Source: Paenibacillus xylanivorans
GTDB lineage: Bacteria; Bacillota; Bacilli; Paenibacillales; Paenibacillaceae
Assembly (NCBI RefSeq): GCF_001280595.1
Contig: NZ_LITU01000064.1
Span: forward strand, 1 to 64,000
DNA: 64,000 bases
Direction of reading: 5' to 3'
This document shows positions 37,539-47,213 of the stretch, one piece after another. Made by a program: the position numbers and the translations under genes. The notes under the pieces are model-generated. The model searched no databases and was not told the origin of the DNA. It saw only the letters and a list, made by a program, of their open reading frames with translations. Within the stretch, counting starts at the first letter, position 1, and the number at the start of each line of letters is the position of its first letter.

Positions 37539-38501
37539 ATGTGGAAAACGATAGTACGTAGAATTATCATAATGATCCCTCAGATCTTTTTGCTTAGCCT
37601 GTTGGTCTTTCTGATGGCCAAGGCGATGCCTGGGGATGCACTTACCGGATTACTGGATCCGAGTATTGATCCAAAAGCGCTGGATGAACAACGGGAACGA
37701 CTGGGATTAAACAATCCATGGTATGTACAGTATTGGGATTGGATCAAAAATGCTGCACAAGGTGATTTCGGACAATCTTTCCGATTCAAAATGCCCGTAT
37801 CTGATTTGATTGGTCAGCGTGTAGCCAATACGTTCTGGCTTGCACTGGCGACACTCGTGTTCACTTATCTGATTGCCATTCCACTTGGCATTATCAGTGG
37901 TCGTTACAACGATACTTGGTCTGATCGGTTGATCACAGGTTACACCTACTTGGGCTTTGCAGCCCCATTGTTTATCTTCGCACTGGTGATGTTATGGATT
38001 TTTGGATTCCATTTTGGCTGGTTCCCAACCGGGGGAAGCGTGGAACCTGGACTTACACCAGGTTCGTTCAGCTATATAACAAGCAAATTCTATCATTTGT
38101 TATTACCATCACTATCCATGGCGTTAATTGCAACGGTATCTACCGTCCAATATTTGCGTAGTGAAATTATCGATATCAAGCACAAGGAATTCGTTCTTAC
38201 TGCGAGAGCCAAGGGCGCCTCAGAATCTCGAATCTACAACAGGCATATTTTAAGAAACTCCCTGTTGCCGATTGCCGCTTTCTTCGGTTATGAGATTACG
38301 GGACTTATCGGAGGTACCATCTTCATTGAGAGTATATTCAGTTATCCAGGTATGGGACAGTTGTTCCTGAATTCTATTTCTCTTCGGGATTTCAGTGTAG
38401 TAACTGCACTCGTCCTGTTATATGGCATAGCAACAATCCTGGGATCGTTGCTGTCTGACATTATTCTGGGTATTGTTGATCCGCGTATACGGATCAAGTA
38501 A
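37539..38501 (+). CDS. Oligopeptide ABC transporter permease, OppB/DppB type
   Basis: 320 residues, about six membrane segments. The N-terminus MWKTIVRRIIIMIPQIF and the EAA-type loop (TARAKGASESRIYNRHILRNSL, quoted in part) match OppB, which contacts an ATP-binding subunit. Seven bases after oppF. Confidence 0.94.
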   Translation: MWKTIVRRIIIMIPQIFLLSLLVFLMAKAMPGDALTGLLDPSIDPKALDEQRERLGLNNPWYVQYWDWIKNAAQGDFGQSFRFKMPVSDLIGQRVANTFWLALATLVFTYLIAIPLGIISGRYNDTWSDRLITGYTYLGFAAPLFIFALVMLWIFGFHFGWFPTGGSVEPGLTPGSFSYITSKFYHLLLPSLSMALIATVSTVQYLRSEIIDIKHKEFVLTARAKGASESRIYNRHILRNSLLPIAAFFGYEITGLIGGTIFIESIFSYPGMGQLFLNSISLRDFSVVTALVLLYGIATILGSLLSDIILGIVDPRIRIK

Positions 38502-38530
38502 GAACTTGAAGATTTCGGGGTGAAAATAAG

Positions 38531-39436
38531 ATGAGCAAGACCAATGATGTCGTTATAACTTCACAGAAGATTGATAAGAGCCCCTCCAGCTTGAGTATCT
38601 TGTGGCGGGAGCTTGTCAGAGATAAGGTGGCACTAATCTCGCTCATATTTTTGGGACTGGTCATTTTGCTGGTCTATGGTACTTCTTTGATCCTGGATCA
38701 AGCTGAAATTGTTAAGGTAGATTTGTTCGCCTTGTATGAACCGCCTTCCGCGCAGTATTGGCTGGGAACTGATTACGGCGGTCGTGATGTGTTTGGACAG
38801 CTGATTATCGGTACGCGTAACTCTCTAACCATTGGTATTATCGTCACGCTAATGACTGGTTGTATAGGTATCCTGGTTGGTTTGTTATCCGGTTACTTCG
38901 GTGGAATGATCGATAACTTGTTTATGCGCGTTGTTGATTTCTTCATGATTCTTCCGATGCTGATGATTGTTATCGCGTTTGTTACTGCAGTACCCAAATA
39001 TAATATTGTATCTTTCTCATTAATCATGACAGCCTTTCTCTGGATGGGGATTGCCAGGTTGATCCGCTCCAAAGCATTGCAGGAACGGGAACTGGACTAT
39101 GTAAAAGCTTCAAAAACATTAGGTTCGTCCCATCTGAAGATTATGCTCTCACAGGTTCTTCCTAATCTTAGCTCCATCATCATCGTAACGATGACGTTGA
39201 ACCTCGCTGCCAACATTGGCCTCGAATCGGGACTGTCCTTCTTGGGATTTGGATTCCCGGAAAGTACACCCAGTCTTGGAACACTCGTAAGCTATGCTCG
39301 TAATCCGCAAACACTGGAATACAGATGGTGGATATGGCTACCTGCGTCAGTACTTATTCTGGTATTGATGTTGAGTATAAATAATGTCGGACAGGCCCTG
39401 AAGCGTGCGACTGATGCAAGACAAAGAAGAGGTTAA
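38531..39436 (+). CDS. Oligopeptide ABC transporter permease, OppC/DppC type
   Basis: 301 residues with a cytoplasmic N-terminus, a first membrane segment (about 35-55) and five more. GTDYGGRDVFGQLIIGTR and the EAA loop containing YVKASKTLG fit OppC. It forms the pore with the OppB-type subunit. Confidence 0.94.
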   Translation: MSKTNDVVITSQKIDKSPSSLSILWRELVRDKVALISLIFLGLVILLVYGTSLILDQAEIVKVDLFALYEPPSAQYWLGTDYGGRDVFGQLIIGTRNSLTIGIIVTLMTGCIGILVGLLSGYFGGMIDNLFMRVVDFFMILPMLMIVIAFVTAVPKYNIVSFSLIMTAFLWMGIARLIRSKALQERELDYVKASKTLGSSHLKIMLSQVLPNLSSIIIVTMTLNLAANIGLESGLSFLGFGFPESTPSLGTLVSYARNPQTLEYRWWIWLPASVLILVLMLSINNVGQALKRATDARQRRG

Positions 39437-39455
39437 AAAAAGGGAGGAAAGGTTC

Positions 39456-41282
39456 ATGAAAAAGGGATTATTTTCACGGGGACTATTTTTCACGATGATG
39501 TTGGTCTTCGTACTTGTACTTGCGGCGTGCTCGGAAAAAGAGGCAGCAACACCAACGCCTTCTTCGAACACAGGGGAAACAAAGACAGAGGAGAAGCCTA
39601 CTAAAGAAGAGGGCGTTTACTCTATCGAAGATTTTAACAACGTTAAAACCAATGAAGGTACTGCTATTGAAGGCGGTTCGATCACTTATGGACTCGTGTC
39701 AGATACAGCCTTTGAAGGAACTTTGAACTATACTTTCTATTCCGGTAATCCGGATGCAAATGTTCTACAATGGTTTGACGAAGGTTTGCTGACTTGGGAT
39801 AAAGACTATGTGTATACCAACGATGGTGCAGCAACGTATGAAACATCGGAAGATGGCAAAACGTTCACACTGACGATTCGTGATAATGTAAATTGGCATG
39901 ACGGCAAGCCTGTAACGGCTGAAGATTTGCAGTTGGCTTATGAAGTTATCGGTAACAAGGCTTATGATGGCCCACGTTACGATTCCAACTTTACAAGTGT
40001 AGTAGGTATGGATGATTATCATGCTGGGAAAGCAAAAACGATCTCTGGGATCAAGGTTCTTAGCGAAAAACAAATCAGCATTACGTACAAGGAATCTACA
40101 CCTTCCCTGCTGACAGGTGGCGTGTGGACATATCCGTTGGCTAAACATATCTTTGGTGATATGGATGTAGCGAAAATGTCTTCTTCCAAAGAAGTACGTG
40201 AGAAACCAATCGGTTTTGGTGCATTTAAAGTGGAAACAATCACTCCAGGTGAGTCTGTAACTTTCGTTAAAAACGATGACTACTGGCGCGGAGCTCCAAA
40301 ACTGGACAAAGTGACTTTGAAAGTAATCAACCCAACAACGGTTGTTCAAGAATTGAAATCTGGCGGGGTAGACCTCGTGGATTCATTCCCGACAGATCAA
40401 TATAAAGACAATGCCAATATGTCCAACGTTGAATTCCTGGGTGCAATCGATCGTGCTTACACCTACATCGGTTTCAAACTGGGCACATGGGACGCTGACA
40501 ATGGCAAAGTTGTAACAAATCCAGATGCAAAAATGGCTGACAAAATCCTGCGTAAAGCAATGTGGCAGGCTGTAGATAACGACCAAGTTGGTAAACGTTT
40601 CTATAACGGTCTGCGTTGGAATGCAACAACACTGATTCCACCTTCTCACCCAGAATTCCATGATTCCAGCAATCCGGGTGTAACTTATGATCCAGAAGCA
40701 GCGAAAAAGTTGCTCGACGAAGCAGGTTACAAGCTGGATGGAGAATTCCGTACGAAACCGGACGGTTCCCCACTAGAAATCAACTTTGTATCCATGACAG
40801 GTGGCGACACAGCTGAACCACTGGCACGTTACTACGTTCAATCATGGGCAGCAATCGGTCTGAAAGTAAACCTGGAAATGGTTGAGTTCAACAACTTCTA
40901 TGATCGTGTAGGTAACACTGGTAAAGATGATCCAAACATTGATATGTATCAAGCTGCTTGGGGCGTTGGTATTGACGTAGATCCAGCAGGTTTGTATGGC
41001 CGCGATGCGTTGTATAACTTCTCTAGATTCTCTAGCGAAGAAAACGACAAATTGCTGGCACAAGGTGTATCCGCTGAAGCGTTTGACGTAGACAAACGGA
41101 AAGAGATCTACAACGAATGGCAGCAGTACATGGTTGATGAAGTTCCTGTATTCCCGACACTGTACCGTGCCGTTGTAGCACCAGTGAACAAACGTGTAAT
41201 GAACTACGCAATTGGTGATGGAACTGGCATTTACCTGAGCGATCTGGCAGTTAATGCGGATAAAGCCGCTGTAGCAGAATAA
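39456..41282 (+). CDS. Oligopeptide ABC transporter substrate-binding lipoprotein, OppA type
   Basis: 608 residues from an ATG with GGGAGGAAAGG upstream. The signal peptide ends in lipobox LAAC, after which a Glu/Lys/Thr/Pro-rich linker leads to the family 5 solute-binding domain: GGSITYGLVSD, DGKTFTLTIRDNVNWHDGKPV (in part), and later YYVQSWAAIGLKV. It is the last gene of the D-F-B-C-A set, an order like the Bacillus app operon. Peptide length and specificity cannot be told from the sequence. Confidence 0.93.
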   Translation: MKKGLFSRGLFFTMMLVFVLVLAACSEKEAATPTPSSNTGETKTEEKPTKEEGVYSIEDFNNVKTNEGTAIEGGSITYGLVSDTAFEGTLNYTFYSGNPDANVLQWFDEGLLTWDKDYVYTNDGAATYETSEDGKTFTLTIRDNVNWHDGKPVTAEDLQLAYEVIGNKAYDGPRYDSNFTSVVGMDDYHAGKAKTISGIKVLSEKQISITYKESTPSLLTGGVWTYPLAKHIFGDMDVAKMSSSKEVREKPIGFGAFKVETITPGESVTFVKNDDYWRGAPKLDKVTLKVINPTTVVQELKSGGVDLVDSFPTDQYKDNANMSNVEFLGAIDRAYTYIGFKLGTWDADNGKVVTNPDAKMADKILRKAMWQAVDNDQVGKRFYNGLRWNATTLIPPSHPEFHDSSNPGVTYDPEAAKKLLDEAGYKLDGEFRTKPDGSPLEINFVSMTGGDTAEPLARYYVQSWAAIGLKVNLEMVEFNNFYDRVGNTGKDDPNIDMYQAAWGVGIDVDPAGLYGRDALYNFSRFSSEENDKLLAQGVSAEAFDVDKRKEIYNEWQQYMVDEVPVFPTLYRAVVAPVNKRVMNYAIGDGTGIYLSDLAVNADKAAVAE

Positions 41283-41586
41283 TAAAAAGGCTCTTGATCT
41301 ATCTCTAAGTGCCCTGGTTTCAGGAAAAGGTTACTCTCGATGATGTAGCAACAATAAGGATTGGGGTCCTTTAAAGTGTTCGGTTGCTAGATCTAATTGA
41401 AAAGATTCTTCTAGGTATGAATAGAAAAAGTCTTGAAAAACATGGATTCCGTACACTCTGGCATGGGGGTATGGGGTTCATGTTTTTTTTGGTAACAAAT
41501 AAATAAAAAAAATTTAACTTTTTTTATAAAAATTGCAGACAAAATGCCTCTTCACTTCGTCTATATCTGTAAGAGGTGATTTTCTG
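41283..41586. other. Gap between the opp operon and the S11-like gene
   Basis: About 300 bases. It holds the opp terminator (41436-41490) and an A/T-rich stretch where the next promoter should lie. No gene is seen. Confidence 0.5.
41436..41490 (+). terminator. Probable terminator of the opp operon
   Basis: AAAAACATG (41436-41444) pairs with CATGTTTTT (from 41479), ending in eight T residues. The loop is long (34 bases). Confidence 0.6.
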
Positions 41587-42477
41587 ATGAAAAAATGGTG
41601 GATACGGGCAGGAATGTTGCTGGCTCTACTGGTCATTATATATTTAGGTGTAAAACCGGACATGCTGGTGGGCAAACCGGGAATTAAAGCTGAATCGGCT
41701 GTATTAATGGATATGAGCTCGGAACAGATTTTGATCAATTTTAATGGTTCAGAGGAAATTGCCCCTGCAGGGATCAGTAAATTGATGACTGAACTGCTGG
41801 TGATGGAAGCCGTTATCAACGGGGAGTTGCGTTGGGACGACCCTGTGAATATCAGCCTGTATGCAAGTTCAGTAGGTGGCAGCCACTTGGGTTTGAAACA
41901 AGGGGAGCAATTTACTGTGCAGGAGCTATTCCAGATTGTAGCCGTCTATTCCGCGAATGATGCTGCTGTTGCTCTAGCCGAACATATCAGTGGGACAGAA
42001 CAGACTTTTGCACAAAAGATGAATCAGAAGGCTGCTGAGATCGGACTGTCTGACAAGACGGTGTTTACCAATGCAACAGGTTTAAGCGTAAAACTACTTG
42101 GTCCGAATCGTCCGAAGGAAATACAAGGGCAGACCGTAATGACCGCTGTAGATGCATGCAAGCTTGCACGTTATCTGCTGAATAACTACCCCGAAATATT
42201 GAGAGTTTCCAGCCAAATGCAGGTGTCGATTCACCAAAAAGGAATGTACATGAGCAACACCAACTGGATGTTGTCCTCTATCGGTGGGTCATACGCCTAC
42301 GATGGAAACGATGGATTGAAGACCGGATATGATGAAGATTCCGGTTATCACTTCGTTGGAACAGCTGAGCGGAATGGCAAACGACTGATTTCAGTTGTAT
42401 TGGGTTCAGATAGTCGTGAAGGTCGTTTCATTGAAACCCGTAAGCTGTTCAATTATGGGTTTTCCGGTTCGAAGTAG
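41587..42477 (+). CDS. S11 D-Ala-D-Ala carboxypeptidase-like protein lacking the catalytic serine
   Basis: 296 residues from an ATG with AGAGGTG upstream. A membrane segment or signal sits at about 8-22. Peptidase S11 motifs are present except one: SAN at 122-124 and KTG at 245-247 are intact, but where active enzymes have SxxK (PASxTK) this protein reads PAGISK, with Gly62 at the serine position and Lys65 kept. The codon is GGG (41770-41772). It probably cannot form the acyl-enzyme and may bind peptidoglycan or penicillin non-catalytically, or be degenerating. The rest of the fold is well preserved. Confidence 0.85.
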   Translation: MKKWWIRAGMLLALLVIIYLGVKPDMLVGKPGIKAESAVLMDMSSEQILINFNGSEEIAPAGISKLMTELLVMEAVINGELRWDDPVNISLYASSVGGSHLGLKQGEQFTVQELFQIVAVYSANDAAVALAEHISGTEQTFAQKMNQKAAEIGLSDKTVFTNATGLSVKLLGPNRPKEIQGQTVMTAVDACKLARYLLNNYPEILRVSSQMQVSIHQKGMYMSNTNWMLSSIGGSYAYDGNDGLKTGYDEDSGYHFVGTAERNGKRLISVVLGSDSREGRFIETRKLFNYGFSGSK

Positions 42478-42632
42478 ATCATATTATGAACTTTACATGA
42501 CTTGTTACGCAACCCGTGCTCTGTAATGGATTCTCGGGGTAGTCTACGCTACCAACCCCTGGATGATTATGGTAAAGTAGTTTACGTATAATTCCAAATT
42601 ATTATGTAGTTCACTTTAAAGGGGGAAATGAT

Positions 42633-45062
42633 TTGAACGCAATGAGTAAAAAAGTATACGCTCTCACGCTTAGCATGGCGATGTCAATCGCTTTGATTCA
42701 ACCAGCCGTCCAGGCAGCAGAAGCGGTGAAGCCTACGGCGACAGTCGCTGAGTCCATTGCTTCGAAGGCAACACAGACACTGCAGCAACTGGGATACATA
42801 GATGGCACAACAGATGGAATGAAAGAGTCACAAACACCAATTACACGTGCTCAGGCGGCAATCATCCTGCAGCGTGTACTTCAACTGGATGCTCCAGCGT
42901 CTCTTACAGGTTTCACAGATGTGTTGGCTAAGGATGAAGCTGCTCCTGCCATTTACGCACTGAAGCAAAGCGGTCTTATTCAAGGACAAGCCAAAGGATA
43001 CGCACCAGATGCACCTCTAACAAGAGCACAGATGGCATCGTTGTTTACTCGGGCGTTCGAACTGAAAGATAACGGTATTCAGGTTGTATACAGTGATATG
43101 GAGCAAATTCCGAAGGTACATATGGAGGACGCCATTCGTCTGAAGCAGCATTTTATTATCGAAGGCAGTGCGTTTAACGCCAAAAATTCGGTGACCCATG
43201 GTGATTTTGCAGATGCGCTGTACCTCGCTCTTGGACTTGATGTGCAGTCAGAGGGTCTCACACCGCTGGAAGACTTCTTCAAACAGCCGGCTCAAGCAGG
43301 ATTCCAGATGTCTCCGGATGGTAAACATCTGGCTCACATGGAGCCTTGGAACAACCGAATGAATATTGTGGTGAAAGAGAATGGCCAGGACAAGTCGGTA
43401 CGTATCACGAGTGAGACAGAGCGCAGTATAGCCGCATTCGTATGGGCAACGAATGATAAGCTGCTGTACGTAAAGGATGAAGCTGGGGATGAGAACTATC
43501 ATATTTATGTAACGGATATCGATGGTAAGAACAGTAAGGATCTGACCCCATATCCCAATACAAGAGCGATCCTGGTAGACTCCCTGGAAAATATTCCGGA
43601 TGAAATTCTAGTGGGCATGAACAAACGAGATCCTCGAATCTTTGACGTGTACCGGATTAACATCAAGACAGGTGAGGCTGTGCTTGCTGCGGAGAACCCG
43701 GGCAATATTACGGGCTGGCTTACTGACCATGAGGGGAAAATCCGTGTGGCTGTATCCAGTGATGGTAATGTCTCTTCGCTGATGTATCGTGAATCGGAAG
43801 ATAAACCATTCGAAAACTTAATGACAACCAAGCTCGGGGAAACATTTGCTCCGGTGATGTTCACATATGATAACAAAAACATCTATGCTGTATCCAATCT
43901 GGATCGGGATAAAACAGCTATTGTCGAATACAGCCCAAGCAGCAAAAAAGTAACGAAAACCATCTATCAAAACAAGGATGCGGATGTATCCAGCTTCGTT
44001 CCTTCTAAAGAAAAAGGCACAATCCTTGCAGCTGTCTATGAGACGGACAAGGTTAACTATGAATACTTCGACAATGATTTCAAAAAATTGATGCAGGATC
44101 TTCAGGCAAAGGTTCCAGGTAAAGAAGTGAGTATTTCAAACATGGTTGAAGAAGGTCAGGTTCTGTTCGCTGCGTATAGCGATAAATCAATGGGTACCTA
44201 TTACTTCTACGATTCCAAAACGGGTAAGCTCGATAAATTAGCTGACGCAGCTCCTTGGATTAATGAGAGTAAAATGTCGGATGTAAAACCCATTACGTAC
44301 AAGTCACGTGACGGTTTGACGCTTCATGGTTATCTGACGCTCCCACAAGGAGCCGAGGCTTCTCAATTGCCGCTGGTTGTCGTTCCACATGGTGGACCTT
44401 GGGCCCGGGATTCGTGGGGCTTTAATCCGGAAATTCAATTTCTCGCAAGCCGTGGCTATGCCGTACTTCAGGTGAATTTCCGTGGTTCTACTGGATACGG
44501 CAAGGAATTCCTGGCTGCCGGGAACAAAGAGTGGGGTAAAGCGATGCAGGACGATCTCACAGACGGTGTAAATTGGTTGGTTGAAGAGGGAACGGTTGAT
44601 CCGAAGCGTGTAGCCATCTATGGTGGATCTTATGGGGGTTATGCTGCTCTGGCAGGACTGGCATTCACGCCGGAAGTGTATGCCGCAGGAATTAGCTATG
44701 TAGGGCCATCCAATCTATTCACTTTGCTGGACTCACTGCCACCTTACTGGGAGTCGGAGCGCAACATGTTCTATGAACGTATGGGTGATCCGGAGAAAGA
44801 CAAGGAGTTGCTGACAGCTGTCTCACCACTGTTCCATATCGATCAGATGAAAGCCCCATTATTCGTGGTTCAGGGCGCAAATGATCCTCGTGTCAAACAG
44901 GCTGAGTCTGATCAGATCGTGGAGGCACTGCGCAAGCGTGGCGTGGATGTGCCATATATGTTAAAAGCAAATGAAGGACATGGCTTCGGCAATGTTGAAA
45001 ACCAATTGGATTTGTATCGTGCAATCGAGAAATTCTTGAATCGCCACTTAATGCAGCAATAG
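42633..45062 (+). CDS. SLH-domain surface S9 (prolyl oligopeptidase-type) peptidase
   Basis: 809 residues. A signal peptide (about 1-29, ending AVQAAEA) is followed by two clear SLH motifs and a degraded third (about residues 45-205), which attach proteins to secondary cell-wall polymer. A beta-propeller segment leads to the C-terminal alpha/beta-hydrolase with nucleophile Ser666 in YGGSYGGY, Asp751 in GANDPR and His783 in NEGHGF. This is an acylaminoacyl- or dipeptidyl-peptidase-type serine enzyme displayed on the surface. TTG start with AGGGGG upstream. Its propeller is loosely conserved, so substrate is unknown. Confidence 0.9.
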   Translation: MNAMSKKVYALTLSMAMSIALIQPAVQAAEAVKPTATVAESIASKATQTLQQLGYIDGTTDGMKESQTPITRAQAAIILQRVLQLDAPASLTGFTDVLAKDEAAPAIYALKQSGLIQGQAKGYAPDAPLTRAQMASLFTRAFELKDNGIQVVYSDMEQIPKVHMEDAIRLKQHFIIEGSAFNAKNSVTHGDFADALYLALGLDVQSEGLTPLEDFFKQPAQAGFQMSPDGKHLAHMEPWNNRMNIVVKENGQDKSVRITSETERSIAAFVWATNDKLLYVKDEAGDENYHIYVTDIDGKNSKDLTPYPNTRAILVDSLENIPDEILVGMNKRDPRIFDVYRINIKTGEAVLAAENPGNITGWLTDHEGKIRVAVSSDGNVSSLMYRESEDKPFENLMTTKLGETFAPVMFTYDNKNIYAVSNLDRDKTAIVEYSPSSKKVTKTIYQNKDADVSSFVPSKEKGTILAAVYETDKVNYEYFDNDFKKLMQDLQAKVPGKEVSISNMVEEGQVLFAAYSDKSMGTYYFYDSKTGKLDKLADAAPWINESKMSDVKPITYKSRDGLTLHGYLTLPQGAEASQLPLVVVPHGGPWARDSWGFNPEIQFLASRGYAVLQVNFRGSTGYGKEFLAAGNKEWGKAMQDDLTDGVNWLVEEGTVDPKRVAIYGGSYGGYAALAGLAFTPEVYAAGISYVGPSNLFTLLDSLPPYWESERNMFYERMGDPEKDKELLTAVSPLFHIDQMKAPLFVVQGANDPRVKQAESDQIVEALRKRGVDVPYMLKANEGHGFGNVENQLDLYRAIEKFLNRHLMQQ

Positions 45063-45083
45063 TAGTTTAGTTCAACAAGAAGG

Positions 45084-45126
45084 CCGTCCCACCGGTTCTA
45101 TCGAACCTGAGGGACGGTTTTATTTT
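45084..45126 (+). terminator. Terminator of the S9 peptidase gene
   Basis: CCGTCCC (45084-45090) pairs with GGGACGG (45111-45117), with an inner GGTTC/GAACC stem and a T-rich tail. Confidence 0.88.
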
Positions 45127-45172
45127 GTAGAGCAGGGAATTAAATAATGAGGTATCGAAGTATATTAATAAA

Positions 45173-45217
45173 TTGACATATGAAATCATTCTGTTTTAAA
45201 ATGACCAGTGAGTCATT
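45173..45217 (+). promoter_or_regulatory. Promoter and palindromic operator of the MFS exporter
   Basis: TTGACA (45173-45178) and TAAAAT (45197-45202), 18-base spacer. Overlapping and after the -10 box is AATGAC-6-GTCATT (45200-45217), a palindrome of TetR-operator type. No regulator gene is next to it. Confidence 0.6.
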
Positions 45218-45299
45218 AATGTTCGGTTCAGTTTAATATATATGTATTATTACAGCCTTACGCTACTGGATTGCAATCTGATCGGGGAGGAAACATGTG

Positions 45300-46892
45300 A
45301 TGCAAAAACAAATGAAATGGCCGCTTATCCTATTTGCTATCGGAGTGTTTATGGCTGCGTTGGATAACGGGATTATTACGTCATCCCTGACAACTTTAAA
45401 TGCATCGTTTGGCGTGTCGCCGACGTGGGGAGCATGGACAATCACACTCTATACGCTCGGGCTTGCGGTGAGTGTGCCCATAGCGGGTAAGCTTTCCGAC
45501 CGTTATGGACGCAAGAAGCTGTTTCTGATTGAAGTGGCTTTATTCGGAATCGGGTCTTTACTCGTTGCGCTAAGCACATCGTTTACCTTCTTCCTGATTG
45601 CTCGTGTCATCCAGGCGTTGGGTGGTGGCGGGATTTTTATCATTGCGAGCTCTTACGTATTAAGTAAGTTCCCAGCGGAGCGTCAGGGCACAGCATTGGG
45701 TCTTCTGGGAGGTATGAACGGGGTAGCCGCGATTCTTGGGCCGAATATCGGTGCTTTTATCCTCGACATCACGGGGAATTGGCATTGGTTGTTCTTAATC
45801 AATGTACCGATCGCCATTTTGCTGCTTATTGCAGGCATTCGTTATATTCATGAAGAACAGGAGCTGAGCCGTTCAGCGGTGGACTGGAGTGGTATCGCGG
45901 TCCTGACGCTCGGTGTGCTCAGTCTGATGTATAGCTTCAGCAACCTGAATGGCGTAAATATGCTGCAAAGTCTTGGCTCACCGATGTTCTATGGCTTCTT
46001 CCTGGCAGGCGTGGTCATTCTAGTCCTCTTCTACTTTCTTGAAAAAGGGCTGGAAGGATCACAACGTGAACCTGTTGTGTCCACACAACTGCTAGGTATT
46101 GCGTCCTTTCGTTGGACGCTGCTGATTGCCTTTTTCTCCGGAGCCATTCTTGCCTCGGTAATCTTTATTCCGGGCTATGTGGAACAATACCTCGGGGTAT
46201 CCAACACAGCCTCTGGCTACTGGTTTACGCCGCTTGCACTGGCTTCGGGAATTGGTGCGGGGGGTGGCGGTTATCTCGTTGACCGCAAAGGGCCAATCTG
46301 GACATTATCTGTGGCAGGTTTGCTGTCGGCTATTGGATTCCTACTCTTCCCGCTATGGGTGGAGCATATCTGGCAATTCGTGATAGCGAGTGTACTCGTG
46401 GGGATTGGCTTCGGAATGATGCTGGGAGCTCCCGTGAACGTGCTCGTTACCGAGCAGGCTGGCGAGAACAACAAGGGCATTGCGGTAGCGACCAGTTCCT
46501 TATTCCGCCAGATGGCTATGGCAATCGCGCCAACCATTTTTGCCGGTTTCCTGGCTCGCTCCTTCTCTAACCTAGGATCTAATATTCAGCAGGGGCTCGA
46601 GGATCGGGGCATTCAGGTGCCAACTGAGGTGCTTCAACAATATGCCTCTGGCGACGGCGCAGCTTCAGGGAGCGATATTTCCGGCTTAACCGAAGGACTA
46701 TCCCAAATTCCTGATCTGGGCATTCGAGATGTGCTGCTACAAGCTCTACATCAGACAACCGGTGAGGGTTATAGTGGGCTGTTCTGGTCTGCGGTTATTT
46801 TCAGTGTGCTAACGCTGGTAGCTGCGATTATTACAGGACGTCAGCGTCATAAAGAGAAGAGCAATCGTGTGGATACGGCATCAACGAACTGA
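45300..46892 (+). CDS. Major facilitator superfamily drug-exporter-like protein (DHA2, 14-TM type)
   Basis: 530 residues. About 14 membrane segments. The N-terminal FMAALDNGIITSSLTTL and motif A GKLSDRYGRKKLF between segments two and three match EmrB/QacA-like drug:proton antiporters. A C-terminal tail ends RQRHKEKSNRV. GGAGG precedes both a GTG (45297) and this ATG. It may be inducible through the palindrome over its promoter. Confidence 0.9.
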   Translation: MQKQMKWPLILFAIGVFMAALDNGIITSSLTTLNASFGVSPTWGAWTITLYTLGLAVSVPIAGKLSDRYGRKKLFLIEVALFGIGSLLVALSTSFTFFLIARVIQALGGGGIFIIASSYVLSKFPAERQGTALGLLGGMNGVAAILGPNIGAFILDITGNWHWLFLINVPIAILLLIAGIRYIHEEQELSRSAVDWSGIAVLTLGVLSLMYSFSNLNGVNMLQSLGSPMFYGFFLAGVVILVLFYFLEKGLEGSQREPVVSTQLLGIASFRWTLLIAFFSGAILASVIFIPGYVEQYLGVSNTASGYWFTPLALASGIGAGGGGYLVDRKGPIWTLSVAGLLSAIGFLLFPLWVEHIWQFVIASVLVGIGFGMMLGAPVNVLVTEQAGENNKGIAVATSSLFRQMAMAIAPTIFAGFLARSFSNLGSNIQQGLEDRGIQVPTEVLQQYASGDGAASGSDISGLTEGLSQIPDLGIRDVLLQALHQTTGEGYSGLFWSAVIFSVLTLVAAIITGRQRHKEKSNRVDTASTN

Positions 46893-46915
46893 ATGGTTGG
46901 ACATTCCACATCAAG

Positions 46916-46961
46916 AGAACAGTGCACCTTTTGCCATTAAAAAAAGGGGCGCTGTTCTTTT
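46916..46961 (+). terminator. Terminator of the MFS gene
   Basis: AGAACAG (46916-46922) with CTGTTCT (46952-46958), extended by imperfect GC pairs; T residues follow. Confidence 0.8.
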
Positions 46962-47096
46962 CAATTTAACCGTATTGTAACTTTTCATCATCCAGCAATG
47001 ATTACAATAGAACGAGCGTGAGCGGCGTTCCCTTTCAAATAGAGAAAACTTCAGAGAACACCGTGTCACAAGCCATTCCACACGTTTAATGGTAAG

Positions 47097-47166
47097 TATA
47101 TAAGTTGAACGAATAATTAACACTGAACCATTGCGGGGTCAGGACAAGTTATATTCAACTTATATA
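47097..47166. repeat. 13-bp spaced inverted repeat upstream of the LCP gene
   Basis: TATATAAGTTGAA at 47097-47109 and its exact complement at 47154-47166, with 44 bases between. The 12-base half TATATAAGTTGA occurs again at 48373-48384, upstream of the CBS-domain gene. The region before the LCP ribosome site otherwise lacks genes. Confidence 0.6.
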
Positions 47167-47213
47167 GTAGGTAGTAACGAATTTCATTTTGACAGTGAAG
47201 AAGGAATCGATGG

